DNA from: Burkholderiales bacterium
GTDB lineage: Bacteria; Pseudomonadota; Gammaproteobacteria; Burkholderiales; Casimicrobiaceae
Length of the DNA stretch: 64,000 nucleotides
Reading direction: 5' to 3'
Assembly: GCA_025927765.1 (NCBI GenBank)
Contig: JAICKU010000002.1
Coordinates: forward strand, 51,853 to 115,852
Shown: positions 9,655 through 20,528 of the stretch, piece by piece
Numbering within the stretch: the first letter of the stretch is position 1
Layout of the letters: each line of letters opens with the position of its first letter
The notes under the pieces: generated by a model
Told to the model about the DNA's origin: nothing
What the model saw: the letters and a program-made list of their open reading frames with translations, nothing else
Database searches by the model: none
Position numbers and translations under genes: made by a program

Positions 9655-12495
9655 TTATCCTGCGATGAGCATCTCGCCCGAGCGCAGCTTCGCGGCGAAC
9701 GCATCCTCGATCAGCTGCTTCTGCTCGGCGTTGTGCTTCGCGGCGTAGCCGACGGCCGGCGACGCCGACACCGGCCGTCCCGCATACGCGAGCACCTTGT
9801 CGGCAGCGATGTCGGCGCGCATGTACGCGTTGAGGCGGTACCACGCCCCCTGGTTCTGCGGCTCTTCCTGGCACCAGACCACTTCCTTCGCGTTGGTGTA
9901 CTTCGCGACCTCGCGCTTGTACTCGTCGTGCGGGAACGGGTACTGCTGCTCGAGCCGCAGGATCGCGACGTCGTCGATCTTGTGCTCGCGACGATAGCTG
10001 CGCAGCTCGAAATACACCTTGCCCGAGCACACGATCACGCGCCTCACCTTGACGGCGTCGATGTCCTCGACCTCGCCGATCACGTTCTGGAAGGAGCCGT
10101 GCGCGAACTCGTCGAGCGACGACACCGCTTCCTTGTGGCGGAGCAGGCTCTTCGGCGTGATCGTGATGAGCGGCTTTCTGAAGAAGCGCAGCATCTGCCG
10201 GCGCAGCAGGTGGAAGATCTGTGCCGGCGTCGTCGGCACGACAACCTGCATGTTGTGCTGCGCGCACAGTTGCAGGTAGCGCTCGGGCCGCGCCGACGAG
10301 TGCTCGGGACCCTGCCCTTCATAACCGTGCGGCAGGAACAGCACGAGATCGCAGATGCGGCCCCACTTCACTTCGCCCGCGCTGATGAACTGGTCGATCA
10401 CCACCTGCGCGCCGTTCGCGAAGTCGCCGAACTGCGCTTCCCAGATCACGAGCTGGTTGGGCTCGGACGTCGTGTAGCCGTACTCGAACGCGAGCACCGC
10501 GTTCTCGGTCAGCACCGAGTCGATGATCTCGAAATCGGGCTGGTTGTCCTTGACGTGCTGCAGCGGGATCCACGTGCCGAGGTCCCACTTCTCGCGGTTC
10601 TGATCGTGCAGCACCGCGTGGCGATGCGAGAACGTGCCGCGGCCGACGTCTTCGCCCGAGATGCGTACGCCGTAGTTCTGGTCGACGAGCGACGCGTACG
10701 CGAGGATCTCGCCCATGCCCCAGTCGACCGGCTGCTTGCCTTCGACCATCGCGCGGCGGTCGGCCATGATCTTCTCGACGCGCGGGTGCAGCTTGAAGTC
10801 GGGCGGCACGCTGGTGGCCTTCATGCCGAGCTCCTTCAGCTTCGGCATCGGCACCGCGGTGTCCACTTTCTCGGTCCACTGCCGTCCCTTGTACGGCGAC
10901 CAGTCGACGATGAACGGCGGCTTGTAGTTCGACAGCACCGTCGTGTTCGTGTGGTAGCCCTTGTCCATCGCCGCGCGGTAGGTCGTGACCATCGCCTCGG
11001 CGTCGTCCGACGTGACCACCCCTTCAGCGATCAGCCGATCCGCGTACAGCTTGCGGGTGCCCGGATGCTGGTTGATCTTCTTGTACATCAACGGCTGCGT
11101 GATCATCGGCTCGTCGGCCTCGTTGTGCCCGAGGCGGCGGAAGCACACGAGGTCGATGAACACGTCCTTGTGGAAGCGCTGCCGGTAATCGAGCGCGATC
11201 TCGGTCGCGAGCAGGCAGGCCTCGGGGTCGTCGCCGTTCACGTGGAAGATCGGCGCCTCGACCATCTTCGCGACGTCGGTCGCGTACAGCGTACCGCGCA
11301 CGTCGCGCGGGTCGGACGTCGTGAAGCCGATCTGGTTGTTGATCACGATGTGGATCGTGCCGCCGGTGTAGTAGCCGCGCGTCTGCGCCATGTTCAGGCA
11401 CTCCTGCACGACCCCCTGGCCTGCGATCGCAGCGTCGCCATGCAGCAGCACCGGCAGCACCTGGTCGCCGCGCGCATCCTTGCGGCGATGCTGGCGTGCA
11501 CGCACGCTGCCTTCGACGACGGGATTCACGATCTCGAGGTGCGACGGATTGAACGCGAGCGTGACGTGCACCGGGCCGCCGGTCGTCGAGATGTCCGACG
11601 AGAAGCCCTGGTGATACTTGACGTCGCCGGCCGGGAAGTCCTGCGGCGCCTTGCCCTCGAACTCGCTGAAGAGATCGGAGGGCATCTTGCCGAGCGTGTT
11701 CACGAGCACGTTCAGCCGCCCGCGGTGCGCCATGCCGAGCACGATCTCCTGCACGCCCGCGGCGCCTGCGCGCTGGATCAGGAGATCCAGCATCGGGATC
11801 ATCGAATCGCTGCCCTCGCCGGAAAAGCGCTTCTGCCCGACGTACTTCGTATGCAGGTAGCGCTCGAGCGTTTCGGCCGCGGTGAGCCGCTCGAGGATGT
11901 GCCGCCGCTCTTCCGGAGAAAACGTCGGATGCGAGCGGATGGGCTCGATGCGTTCCTGCACGAAGCGCTTCGTCGGCGTGTCCGAGATGTACATGTACTC
12001 GGCGCCGAACGTGCGCGTGTAAGTCTCCTCGAGCGCGGCGATGATGTCGCGCAGCCGCATGCGCGCGGGCCCCGCCTTGAACGAGCCGACGTCGAACAGC
12101 GTGTCGAGATCGGTTTCGGTGAAGCCGTACGTGCGAAGGTCGAGGTCGGGGATGTACGCGGGGTCCTGGCGCGCGAGCGGATCGAGGTTCGCGTGGAACA
12201 TGCCGAGCGTGCGGTACTTGCTGATGAGACGCAGCACGAGCACCTGCTTGTGCATCGTCGTCTCGTCGACCATCGCGCCCGCGACGCGGCGATTGCGAGC
12301 GAGCTGGCGGAACGACTCGACGACCGCGCCGTGCGCGACGTCCTGCGCCTCGCCGCGGAGCTCGTCGAAATACTTGCGCCATTCCGGCGACACGTTCTCC
12401 GGATTCGCGAGGTACGACTCGTAGAGCTCCTCGATGAACGGCGCGTTGCTGCCGTAGAGGGTGCTGGACTGCTCGAATTCCTGCATCGTGCCCAT
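9655..12495 (-). CDS. sucA: 2-oxoglutarate dehydrogenase E1 component
   Basis: [46 protein letters not shown]..., thiamine-dependent E1 of OGDH. Confidence 0.97.
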   Translation of the reverse strand: MGTMQEFEQSSTLYGSNAPFIEELYESYLANPENVSPEWRKYFDELRGEAQDVAHGAVVESFRQLARNRRVAGAMVDETTMHKQVLVLRLISKYRTLGMFHANLDPLARQDPAYIPDLDLRTYGFTETDLDTLFDVGSFKAGPARMRLRDIIAALEETYTRTFGAEYMYISDTPTKRFVQERIEPIRSHPTFSPEERRHILERLTAAETLERYLHTKYVGQKRFSGEGSDSMIPMLDLLIQRAGAAGVQEIVLGMAHRGRLNVLVNTLGKMPSDLFSEFEGKAPQDFPAGDVKYHQGFSSDISTTGGPVHVTLAFNPSHLEIVNPVVEGSVRARQHRRKDARGDQVLPVLLHGDAAIAGQGVVQECLNMAQTRGYYTGGTIHIVINNQIGFTTSDPRDVRGTLYATDVAKMVEAPIFHVNGDDPEACLLATEIALDYRQRFHKDVFIDLVCFRRLGHNEADEPMITQPLMYKKINQHPGTRKLYADRLIAEGVVTSDDAEAMVTTYRAAMDKGYHTNTTVLSNYKPPFIVDWSPYKGRQWTEKVDTAVPMPKLKELGMKATSVPPDFKLHPRVEKIMADRRAMVEGKQPVDWGMGEILAYASLVDQNYGVRISGEDVGRGTFSHRHAVLHDQNREKWDLGTWIPLQHVKDNQPDFEIIDSVLTENAVLAFEYGYTTSEPNQLVIWEAQFGDFANGAQVVIDQFISAGEVKWGRICDLVLFLPHGYEGQGPEHSSARPERYLQLCAQHNMQVVVPTTPAQIFHLLRRQMLRFFRKPLITITPKSLLRHKEAVSSLDEFAHGSFQNVIGEVEDIDAVKVRRVIVCSGKVYFELRSYRREHKIDDVAILRLEQQYPFPHDEYKREVAKYTNAKEVVWCQEEPQNQGAWYRLNAYMRADIAADKVLAYAGRPVSASPAVGYAAKHNAEQKQLIEDAFAAKLRSGEMLIAG

Positions 12496-12556
12496 GGGAA
12501 ACCTCGGGAAACTTCTGATGGACGCGGGGCGGCCGCGGAACGCCCCGACGTTGCGA

Positions 12557-13858
12557 CTATCGTTCGGAGATGGGACGCACGTTGCGCGGTGCGGCACCGG
12601 TGAACAGTTGCCGCGGCCGTCCGATCTTGTACTCGGGATCCGACACCATCTCGTTCAGCTGCGCGATCCAGCCCACGGTGCGCGCGAGCGCGAACACCGC
12701 CGTGAAGAGCTGCACCGGAATGCCGATCGCCTTCTGCACGATGCCGGAGTAGAAATCGACGTTCGGATAGAGCTTGCGCTGCACGAAGTACTCGTCCTCG
12801 AGCGCGATCTTCTCGAGCGCCATCGCGAGCTTGAACAGCGGATCGTCGTGCAGGCCGAGCGCGGTCAGCACCTCGTAGCACGTCTCGCGCATCAGCTTCG
12901 CGCGCGGGTCGTAGTTCTTGTACACGCGGTGGCCGAAGCCCATCAGCCGCACGCTCGAGCTCTTGTCCTTCACCTGTGCGATGAACTCGCCGATCTTCGC
13001 GACGCCGCCCTGCGCCTGGATCTCGTAGAGCATGGTGAGCGCCGCCTCGTTGGCGCCGCCGTGCGCGGGACCCCACAGGCACGCGACGCCCGCGGCGATG
13101 GCGGCGAACGGGTTCGTGCCGGACGATGCGCACATCCGCACCGTGGACGTCGACGCGTTCTGCTCGTGGTCGGCGTGCAGGATGAAGATGCGATCGAGCG
13201 CGCGCACCAGCACGTCGTTGACCTGGTAGTCCTCGCAGGGCGTGGCGAACATCATCCGCATGAAGTTCGCGGCGTACGACAGGTCGTTGCGCGGATAGAT
13301 GTATGGCTGGCCCATCGAATACTTGTAGGCCATCGCGACGAGCGTCGGCATCTTGGCGATCAGGCGGATCGCCGAGATGTCGCGCTGGTGCGCATCGTTC
13401 AGGTTGATCGAGTCGGGATAGAACGCCGACAGCGCGCCGACGAGGCCGGTCAGCACCGCCATCGGATGCGCGTCGCGCCGGAAGCCGCGCAGGAAGAACT
13501 GCATCTGCTCGTGCACCATCGTGTGGTGCGTGACGCGGCCGGCGAAATCGTCCTTCTCGGCCCGCGTCGGCAGCTCGCCGTAGAGCAGCAGGTAGCACGT
13601 CGCGAGGTAGTCACAGCGCGTCGCGAGCTGCTCGATCGGGTAGCCGCGATACAAGAGCTCGCCCTTGTCGCCGTCGATGTACGTGATCGCGGAGCTGCAG
13701 GCGGCCGTCGACAGGAAGCCCGGGTCGTAGGTGAACTTGCCGGTCTTCGCGTACAACGTGCGGATGTCGATCACCTGCGGCCCCATCGTGCCGGTCAGGA
13801 TCGGGAACGTGACGGCAGGCGAGCCGTCGGAAAACTGAAGCGTGGCGGTGTCGGTCAT
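12557..13858 (-). CDS. gltA: Citrate synthase
   Basis: [79 protein letters not shown]. Confidence 0.97.
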   Translation of the reverse strand: MTDTATLQFSDGSPAVTFPILTGTMGPQVIDIRTLYAKTGKFTYDPGFLSTAACSSAITYIDGDKGELLYRGYPIEQLATRCDYLATCYLLLYGELPTRAEKDDFAGRVTHHTMVHEQMQFFLRGFRRDAHPMAVLTGLVGALSAFYPDSINLNDAHQRDISAIRLIAKMPTLVAMAYKYSMGQPYIYPRNDLSYAANFMRMMFATPCEDYQVNDVLVRALDRIFILHADHEQNASTSTVRMCASSGTNPFAAIAAGVACLWGPAHGGANEAALTMLYEIQAQGGVAKIGEFIAQVKDKSSSVRLMGFGHRVYKNYDPRAKLMRETCYEVLTALGLHDDPLFKLAMALEKIALEDEYFVQRKLYPNVDFYSGIVQKAIGIPVQLFTAVFALARTVGWIAQLNEMVSDPEYKIGRPRQLFTGAAPRNVRPISER

Positions 13859-13957
13859 CGAACGTCTCTTCGTATGAGGGGCCGGAAAGTCGAACCCTCC
13901 ATCATCCTCCTGCCGGCGATGCGTCTTCTCGGCATCTCGCAATTTGGCAGGCGTTCC

Positions 13958-14197
13958 TCAAGCGGCCCGCAGCCGCGCCACGAAGGGTGCGAGCGACGGC
14001 TCGGCCTCGGCGCGTCCCGCGAGCAGGTCCCACAGCCTGTCATCCGTCATATCGAGGAGCGCGTCGAGGTTTGCAACGTCGTCTTCGGTGAGCGCGACGG
14101 CGTTTGCGTCGAGAAAGCGGGCGAGGATCAGGTCGTTCTCCAGCATGCCGCGACGGCAGCGCCATCGAACGCGTCGAAGTCGTATCTCGTCGATCAT
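13958..14197 (-). CDS. sdhE: FAD assembly factor SdhE (succinate dehydrogenase assembly factor 2)
   Basis: MIDEIRLRRVRWRCRRGMLENDLILARFLDANAVALTEDDVANLDALLDMTDDRLWDLLAG, RGMxExD signature. The longer ORF start (MESDPIL...) lies inside a repeat and is probably spurious. Confidence 0.9.
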   Translation of the reverse strand: MIDEIRLRRVRWRCRRGMLENDLILARFLDANAVALTEDDVANLDALLDMTDDRLWDLLAGRAEAEPSLAPFVARLRAA

Positions 14198-14202
14198 TAA
14201 AA

Positions 14203-14280
14203 TAGGGTCGGACTCCACTTATTCGGGCAACGGTGTCGCGAATCGGATGGCTGCGCGCGAACGAGTGGAGTCCGACCCTA
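14203..14280. repeat. Dispersed intergenic palindrome copy A (GGGTCGGACTCCACT family)
   Basis: tagggtcggactccact (14203-14219) and its exact reverse complement agtggagtccgacccta (14264-14280), 44-nt loop. Confidence 0.85.
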
Positions 14281-14283
14281 CTT

Positions 14284-14979
14284 TCATACGGTGCGCTTCA
14301 CCATCAGGTCCTTGATCTTCTCGATCGCGAGCGTCGGGTTGAGGCCCTTCGGACACACGTCGACGCAGTTCATGATCGTGTGGCAGCGAAAGAGCCGGTA
14401 CGGATCCTCGAGGTTGTCGAGCCGCGCGTTCACGTCCTGGTCGCGGCTGTCTGCAATGAAGCGGTACGCCTGCAGCAGCCCCGCGGGACCGACGAACTTG
14501 TCGGGGTTCCACCAGAACGACGGGCATGCGGTCGAGCAGCACGCGCACAGGATGCACTCGTAGAGGCCGTCCAGCTCCTCGCGCTCGGCCGGCGACTGCA
14601 GCCGCTCGCGCTCGGGCGGCGGCGTGTCGTTGACGAGGTACGGCTTCACCGAGTGGTACTGCTTGAAGAACTGGCTCATGTCCACGATCAGGTCGCGGAT
14701 CACGGGCAGTCCGGGCAGCGGGCGCAGCTCGACCGGTTCCTTCAGCGTTTTGAGGTTCGTGATGCAGGCAAGGCCGTTCTTGCCGTTGATGTTCATCGCA
14801 TCCGACCCGCACACGCCTTCGCGGCAGCTGCGCCGGAACGCGAGCGAATCGTCGACCGTCTTCAGGCGGATCAGCGCATCGAGCAGCATCCGGTCGTGCG
14901 AGTCGAGCGGAATGTCGTACTCCTGCAGGCGCGGCTTCGCGTCCTTTTCCGGATCGTAGCGGTAGATGCGGAACTTCAT
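14284..14979 (-). CDS. sdhB: Succinate dehydrogenase iron-sulfur subunit
   Basis: MKFRIYRYDPEKDAKPRLQEYDIPLDSHDRMLLDALIRLKTVDDSLAFRRSCREGVCGSDAMNINGKNGLACIT. Confidence 0.97.
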   Translation of the reverse strand: MKFRIYRYDPEKDAKPRLQEYDIPLDSHDRMLLDALIRLKTVDDSLAFRRSCREGVCGSDAMNINGKNGLACITNLKTLKEPVELRPLPGLPVIRDLIVDMSQFFKQYHSVKPYLVNDTPPPERERLQSPAEREELDGLYECILCACCSTACPSFWWNPDKFVGPAGLLQAYRFIADSRDQDVNARLDNLEDPYRLFRCHTIMNCVDVCPKGLNPTLAIEKIKDLMVKRTV

Positions 14980-15024
14980 GGGGCGAGGGACGAGGGGCGA
15001 GGGGCGAGTGTAAGCATGCGGGCA

Positions 15025-16788
15025 TCAATACGTCCGCGCCTTCGGCGGGAACGATTCGACGGTCATCGGCGTCAGGTGCACCGGCTTGTAGTCGAGGCGA
15101 TTGCCTTCGCGATACCAGAGCGTGTGCTTCAGCCAGTGCACGTCGTCACGCTCCGGGTAATCGCTTCGCGCCTGCGCGCCGCGCGACTCGTGGCGCGCGA
15201 GCGCCGACACGACGCTCGCCTTCGCGACCTCGATCAGGTTGTCGAGCTCCAGCGCCTCGACGCGTGCCGTGTTGAACGTGCGGCTCTTGTCGCCGATCGA
15301 CGTACGCGCCACGCGCGCCTCGAGCTCCATCACCTTGGCCACCCCTTCGGCGAGCAGGCCCTCGTTGCGGAACACGCCGCAGTGCGACTGCATCGTGCGG
15401 CGCAATTCGTTGCCGACGTCGGCGACACGCTCGCCGCCGCCGGCCGAATCGAGCCGCGCGAGACGCGCGAGCGAGAAGTCGCCCGCGTCCGGCGGCAGCG
15501 GCTTGTGCACGAACGACGGCAGGTTGCGGCTGACGATGAAGTCGCCCGCCGAGCGGCCGAACACGAGCAGATCGAGCAGCGAATTGGTGCCGAGACGGTT
15601 CGCGCCGTGCACCGACACGCACGCACACTCGCCGACGGCGTACAGCCCTTCGACGACCGTCTCGGGATTCCCGTCCTTCGGCACGACCACCTGGCCGTGG
15701 ATGTTCGTCGGCACGCCGCCCATCATGTAGTGGATCGTCGGCACGACGGGAATCGGCTCCTTGATCGGGTCGACGTTTGCGAACTTGATCGCGATCTCGC
15801 GGATCGACGGAAGCCGCTTCAGGATGACCTCCGGGCCGAGGTGGTCGAGCTTCAGCAGCACGTAATCCTTGTGCGGTCCGCAGCCGCGGCCTTCCTTGAT
15901 CTCCTGGTCCATCGAGCGGCTCACCACGTCGCGCGATGCGAGGTCCTTCAGGTTCGGCGCGTAGCGTTCCATGAAGCGCTCGCCGTTGCTGTTCAACAGG
16001 ATCCCGCCTTCGCCGCGCACGCCCTCGGTGATCAGCACGCCCGCACCCGCGACGCCGGTCGGGTGGAACTGCCAGAACTCCATGTCCTCGAGCGGAATGC
16101 CGGCGCGTGCGGCCATGCCGAGGCCGTCGCCCGTGTTGATGAATGCGTTGGTCGACGCCGCGAAGATGCGCCCGGCGCCGCCGGTGGCGAGGATCGTCGC
16201 CTTCGCGTGGAGCGCGACGACGTCGCCCGTTTCCATGTCGAGCGCGGTGATGCCGAGCACCGTGCCCTCGGCATCGCGGATGAGGTCGAGCGCCATCCAT
16301 TCGACGAAGAACTGCGTGCGTGCACGCACGTTCTGCTGATACAGCGTATGCAGCATCGAATGGCCGGTACGGTCCGCAGAGGCGCACGCGCGGCGCACCG
16401 ACTTCTCGCCGAAATTCATCGAGTGGCCGCCGAAGGGCCGCTGGTAGATCGTGCCGTCGGCGTTGCGATCGAACGGCATGCCCATGTGCTCGAGCTCGTA
16501 GACGACCTGCGGCGCCATCCGGCACATGTATTCGATCGCGTCCTGGTCGCCGAGCCAGTCGGAACCCTTGACCGTGTCGTACATGTGCCACAGCCAGCTG
16601 TCCTCGGACATGTTGCCGAGCGACGCGCCGATGCCGCCCTGCGCGGCCACCGTGTGCGAGCGCGTCGGGAACACCTTCGAGAGCACCGCGACGGTCAGGC
16701 CGGCCGCGGACAACTGCAGCGATGCGCGCATGCCGGCGCCACCGGCGCCGACGATCAGTGCGTCGAAGCGGCGCGTCGGAAGCTTCAT
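15025..16788 (-). CDS. sdhA: Succinate dehydrogenase flavoprotein subunit
   Basis: MKLPTRRFDALIVGAGGAGMRASLQLSAAGLTVAVLSKVFPTRSHTVAAQGGIGASLGN. Confidence 0.97.
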   Translation of the reverse strand: MKLPTRRFDALIVGAGGAGMRASLQLSAAGLTVAVLSKVFPTRSHTVAAQGGIGASLGNMSEDSWLWHMYDTVKGSDWLGDQDAIEYMCRMAPQVVYELEHMGMPFDRNADGTIYQRPFGGHSMNFGEKSVRRACASADRTGHSMLHTLYQQNVRARTQFFVEWMALDLIRDAEGTVLGITALDMETGDVVALHAKATILATGGAGRIFAASTNAFINTGDGLGMAARAGIPLEDMEFWQFHPTGVAGAGVLITEGVRGEGGILLNSNGERFMERYAPNLKDLASRDVVSRSMDQEIKEGRGCGPHKDYVLLKLDHLGPEVILKRLPSIREIAIKFANVDPIKEPIPVVPTIHYMMGGVPTNIHGQVVVPKDGNPETVVEGLYAVGECACVSVHGANRLGTNSLLDLLVFGRSAGDFIVSRNLPSFVHKPLPPDAGDFSLARLARLDSAGGGERVADVGNELRRTMQSHCGVFRNEGLLAEGVAKVMELEARVARTSIGDKSRTFNTARVEALELDNLIEVAKASVVSALARHESRGAQARSDYPERDDVHWLKHTLWYREGNRLDYKPVHLTPMTVESFPPKARTY

Positions 16789-17144
16789 CCTTGTCCCCAC
16801 AGCACCTGGATCATCCAGCCGAGATACGCGACCAGCACGCCGATGACGACGATGTCGAGCGCGAGCCGTACGCCCATCGGCTTCGCGTAATCCATCAGGA
16901 TGTTGCGCACGCCCACCCACGCGTGCCACAGCAGCGCCGCCATGAACAGGAACGTCGCGACGCGAAATGCGTTGCTCGCGAAGAGCGCCTTCCACACCGC
17001 ATAGTCCATCCCGCCGTACCACAACACGATGCCGAGGAAGAGCAGCGTGTAGAGCGTGATGACGATCGCCGTGACGCGCTGCGACAGCCAGTCGCGAAGG
17101 CCGTAGTGCGCCCCGACGGGGCGCTTGTCGACGCCGGCTACCAT
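16785..17144 (-). CDS. sdhD: Succinate dehydrogenase membrane anchor subunit
   Basis: MVAGVDKRPVGAHYGLRDWLSQRVTAIVITLYTLLFLGIVLWYGG...; three TM segments between sdhA and sdhC. Confidence 0.92.
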   Translation of the reverse strand: MVAGVDKRPVGAHYGLRDWLSQRVTAIVITLYTLLFLGIVLWYGGMDYAVWKALFASNAFRVATFLFMAALLWHAWVGVRNILMDYAKPMGVRLALDIVVIGVLVAYLGWMIQVLWGQG

Positions 17145-17536
17145 AGCCGCACCGCGACGATCAGCGCGATCAGGATCGACAGCACGAGCACGACCGCTGC
17201 CGAGCTGCGCGCAGGCTGCAGGCGGATGCCGACGTGGAGGTCCAGTGCCAGGTGCCGCAGCCCGGCAAGCAGGTGATACACGTACGCCCACGCGAGCACG
17301 AGCAGCGCGATCTTGCCGACCACGCCGGTGAAAGGAGCCATCGCCGCGGCAAAGCCCTCCGGCGAGGCGAGCGAGCGCTGCACGAACCACAGCAGCAGCG
17401 GAATGCCTGCGAGGAACAGGAGCGCGCCGCTGATCCGATGCAGGATCGACACGATCGCCGGCAACGGCTGGCGGATCGAGAAGAGATCGAGATAGACCGG
17501 GCGCGGTCTTGCGACAGGACGATCGGCCGTCGCCAT
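17138..17536 (-). CDS. sdhC: Succinate dehydrogenase cytochrome b556 subunit
   Basis: MATADRPVARPRPVYLDLFSIRQPLPAIVSILHRISGALLFLAGIPLLLWFVQRSL; SdhC signature. Confidence 0.95.
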   Translation of the reverse strand: MATADRPVARPRPVYLDLFSIRQPLPAIVSILHRISGALLFLAGIPLLLWFVQRSLASPEGFAAAMAPFTGVVGKIALLVLAWAYVYHLLAGLRHLALDLHVGIRLQPARSSAAVVLVLSILIALIVAVRLW

Positions 17537-17631
17537 TTACGCTTCTCCCCGTTCGCACGCGCCGTCGACTGGCGCATTTGCGCGCTTTCGGCCTGCGACG
17601 CGCGATTCGTATCGTTTTTGCACGGCATCAA

Positions 17632-17637
17632 ATTATA
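17632..17637 (-). promoter_or_regulatory. Possible sdhC promoter -10 (TATAAT on the minus strand)
   Basis: Minus strand reads ccggTATAATttgatgcc about 95 nt upstream of the sdhC start; no convincing -35. Confidence 0.4.
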
Positions 17638-17715
17638 CCGGCCGGCGGGAAGGCACTCGCGCGCCGCGCACCTGATGGCCTGCGTCGCGAGGCGTTCCAC
17701 CGAGCCGAACGCGGC

Positions 17716-18450
17716 CTACGTCAGCGCGTTCCAGTAATGCTCGTGGCGCGTCGTGCAAAGGCCGCGGCGCACCTCGACCGGGCGATCGCCGTACGTGTAC
17801 GCGACACGATCGACGGCGAGGAGCGGCGTGGCCGGCGCGACCTGCAGCAGGTTGGCGGAGCGCTCGTCCGCGGCTACGGCGCGAAGCCGCTCGTCGGCGC
17901 GCAGCATCCGCACGCCGAACGCGGTTTCGAAGAAGCCGTACATCGAGCCATGGTACGCGGCGAAGCGCGCGCGCGTGAGTCCGGGGAAGAGTTCGGCCGG
18001 CAGCGTGATCTCGTCGAGCACCGAAGGCTCGCCGCCGTACTCGAGGATGCGCCTCAGGACGAAGACCGGATCGGCCGGGTTCAGCGCGAGCACGGCTGCA
18101 ATGTCGGCGCTCGCCCGGGCGCGGCGCAGGTCGATCAGCCGGCTCTTCGGGTACTCGGCCTTGCCGTCATCGCGCCGGATGCGCAGAAAGCGGAAGTTCG
18201 ACGCCTTTTCCTCGGTGTGCGTCGCCACGAACGTGCCCTTGCCTTGCCTTCGCACCAGCAGGTTGTCGGCGGCGAGCGCCTGCACGGCCTTGCGCACCGT
18301 GCCCTGCGACACGCCGAAGCGCGACGCGAGCTCGAGCTCGGAGGGGATCGCCTGCCCGGGCGCCCACTCGCCGCTCTCGAGCGCGTGCTCGATCAGCGTG
18401 CGGATCTGCGCGTAGAGGGGACGGAACGTCGTGGCGGGCGCCGGGGTCAC
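17716..18450 (-). CDS. GntR family transcriptional regulator (UTRA/HutC-type)
   Basis: RPLYAQIRTLIEHALESGEWAPGQAIPSELELASRFGVSQGTVRKAVQALAADNLLVRRQGKGTFVATH wHTH plus UTRA domain. Confidence 0.93.
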   Translation of the reverse strand: MTPAPATTFRPLYAQIRTLIEHALESGEWAPGQAIPSELELASRFGVSQGTVRKAVQALAADNLLVRRQGKGTFVATHTEEKASNFRFLRIRRDDGKAEYPKSRLIDLRRARASADIAAVLALNPADPVFVLRRILEYGGEPSVLDEITLPAELFPGLTRARFAAYHGSMYGFFETAFGVRMLRADERLRAVAADERSANLLQVAPATPLLAVDRVAYTYGDRPVEVRRGLCTTRHEHYWNALT

Positions 18451-18457
18451 TCTTGTA

Positions 18458-18508
18458 TCTTATATCAGTCATAGGACATTGACACCAGGCCGCCCCGCCG
18501 CCTACCAT
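18458..18508 (+). promoter_or_regulatory. Putative mdh promoter with upstream GntR-like dyad
   Basis: Imperfect dyad TCTTAT-atcagtc-ATAGGA (18458-18476), then TTGACA (18479-18484)-N18-TACCAT (18503-18508) in the gntR/mdh divergent gap. Confidence 0.4.
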
Positions 18509-18614
18509 TGGACAGGTGGCGCGCGGCTCACGCCTCGCGCTCGCGCGCCCCTCACCCCGCGGCTCGCCCTACGCGGCCAGCTTCGTCCCAGCACGCGCCT
18601 TTGGAGTCCTCGCG

Positions 18615-19604
18615 ATGAAAGCACCCGTTCGTGTCGCCGTCACCGGCGCCGCCGGCCAGATCGGCTACAGCCTCCTTCCCCGCATCGCCGCCGGCGAGAT
18701 GCTCGGTCCCGACCAGCCCGTGATCCTCCAGCTGCTCGAGCTGCCCATCGACAAGGCGCAGTCCGCGCTGAAGGGCGTGATGATGGAGATGGAGGATTGC
18801 GCGTTTCCGCTGCTCGCCGGCATGACCGGCACCGGCGATGCGAAGGTCGCGTTCAAGGACGCCGACGTGGCGCTTCTCGTCGGCGCCAAGCCGCGCGGCC
18901 CGGGGATGGAGCGCAAGGACCTGCTGCTCGAGAACGCGAAGATCTTCATCGAGCAGGGCCAGGCGCTCGACGCGGTGGCGTCGCGCGACGTGCGCGTGCT
19001 GGTCGTGGGCAATCCGGCCAACACCAACGCGTACATCGCGATGAACTCGGCTCCGTCGCTGCCGAAGAAGAACTTCACCGCGATGCTGCGGCTCGATCAC
19101 AACCGCGCGCTCACGCAGCTCGCGCAGAAGAGCGGCACGCCGGTGGGGTCGATCGAGAAGCTGATCGTCTGGGGCAACCATTCGCCCACGATGTATCCCG
19201 ACTACCGGTTCGCGACCGCCGACGGCCAGTCGCTGAAGGACCTGATCCATGACGACGCGTGGAATCGCGACGTGTTCATCCCGACGGTCGCCAAGCGCGG
19301 CGCGGCGATCATTGCGGCGCGCGGGCTGTCGTCGGCGGCCTCCGCGGCCAACGCGGCCATCGATCACGTGCACGACTGGATCCTCGGCAGCAACGGCAAA
19401 TGGGTCACGATGGGCGTGCCGTCCGACGGCAGCTACGAAATCCCGCAGGGCATCGTGTACGGCGTGCCGGTGATCACGAGGAACGGCGAGTACACGCGCG
19501 TCGAAGGGCTGCCGATCGACGCGTTCTCGCGCGAGAAGATGAACGCCACGCTCTCCGAGCTCGAAGACGAGCGCGCGGGCGTCGCATCGCTGCTCGGCAA
19601 GTGA
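18615..19604 (+). CDS. mdh: Malate dehydrogenase
   Basis: [70 protein letters not shown]. Confidence 0.97.
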   Translation: MKAPVRVAVTGAAGQIGYSLLPRIAAGEMLGPDQPVILQLLELPIDKAQSALKGVMMEMEDCAFPLLAGMTGTGDAKVAFKDADVALLVGAKPRGPGMERKDLLLENAKIFIEQGQALDAVASRDVRVLVVGNPANTNAYIAMNSAPSLPKKNFTAMLRLDHNRALTQLAQKSGTPVGSIEKLIVWGNHSPTMYPDYRFATADGQSLKDLIHDDAWNRDVFIPTVAKRGAAIIAARGLSSAASAANAAIDHVHDWILGSNGKWVTMGVPSDGSYEIPQGIVYGVPVITRNGEYTRVEGLPIDAFSREKMNATLSELEDERAGVASLLGK

Positions 19605-19612
19605 CGCGCGCA

Positions 19613-20521
19613 ATGACCGCTGCCACCAACGTGCCGTGTCCGGCGACGGCGGGTGCGCGCTTTCGCGCCGCGGTCGCCGCCGAGCAGCCGCTGCAGGTCC
19701 CCGGCGCCGTATGCGCGTACCACGCGATCCTCGCGCAGCGCTCGGGCTTTCGCGCGCTGTACCTGTCGGGCGGCGGCGTGGCGGCGTCGTCGCTCGGCCT
19801 GCCCGATCTTGGCATCAGCAACCTCGACGACGTGTTGACCGACGTGCGCCGCATCACCGATGCCTGCGACCTGCCGCTCCTCGTCGACGCCGACACCGGC
19901 TTCGGCGCCTCGGCGTTCAACGTGGCGCGCACCGTCAAATCGCTGATCAAGGCCGGCGCGGCGGCGATGCACATCGAGGATCAGGTCGGCGCCAAGCGCT
20001 GCGGTCACCGGCCCGGCAAGGAGCTCGTCTCGCAGCAGGAGATGGTCGACCGCGTGAAGGCAGCCGTCGACGCGCGCACCGATCCCGCGTTCGTCGTCAT
20101 GGCGCGCACCGATGCGCTCGCCGTCGAAGGCCTCGACGCCGCGATCGAACGCGCACGCGCGTGCGCCGAAGCAGGCGCCGACATGATCTTTCCCGAAGCG
20201 ATCACCGAACTCGACATGTACCGCCGCTTCACCGACGCGGTGGGCGTGCCGGTCCTCGCGAACCTCACCGAGTTCGGCAAGACGCCGCTCTTCACGCTCG
20301 ACGAGATCCGCAGGGCGCACGTCGCGATCGCGCTCTACCCGCTGTCGGCGTTTCGCGCGATGAACGCCGCGGCGCTGCGCGTGTATCGGACGCTCCGTGA
20401 CGAAGGCACGCAAAGGAGCGTCGTCGACACGATGCAGACGCGCGCCGACCTCTACGACTTCCTCGGTTATCACGCGTACGAACAGAAGCTCGACGCGCTC
20501 TTCGCGCGCGACAAATCGTAA
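19613..20521 (+). CDS. prpB: Methylisocitrate lyase
   Basis: [94 protein letters not shown]. Confidence 0.96.
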   Translation: MTAATNVPCPATAGARFRAAVAAEQPLQVPGAVCAYHAILAQRSGFRALYLSGGGVAASSLGLPDLGISNLDDVLTDVRRITDACDLPLLVDADTGFGASAFNVARTVKSLIKAGAAAMHIEDQVGAKRCGHRPGKELVSQQEMVDRVKAAVDARTDPAFVVMARTDALAVEGLDAAIERARACAEAGADMIFPEAITELDMYRRFTDAVGVPVLANLTEFGKTPLFTLDEIRRAHVAIALYPLSAFRAMNAAALRVYRTLRDEGTQRSVVDTMQTRADLYDFLGYHAYEQKLDALFARDKS

Positions 20522-20528
20522 CCACGAC

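Noticed and set aside
9628-9657. gacttcgggggacttcggggtctgattta between odhB and sucA resembles a half-arm of palindrome copy C
   Set aside because: Only about 14 nt similar with no inverted partner; could be a degenerate remnant but insufficient evidence to list.
6929-12603. Large plus-strand ORFs (939 and 956 aa) opposite lpd/odhB/sucA
   Set aside because: Shadow ORFs created by high GC and codon bias of the minus-strand OGDH genes.
14980-15015. ggggcgagggacgaggggcgaggggcgag short purine repeat between sdhA and sdhB
   Set aside because: Simple low-complexity spacer, no structure or family evidence.
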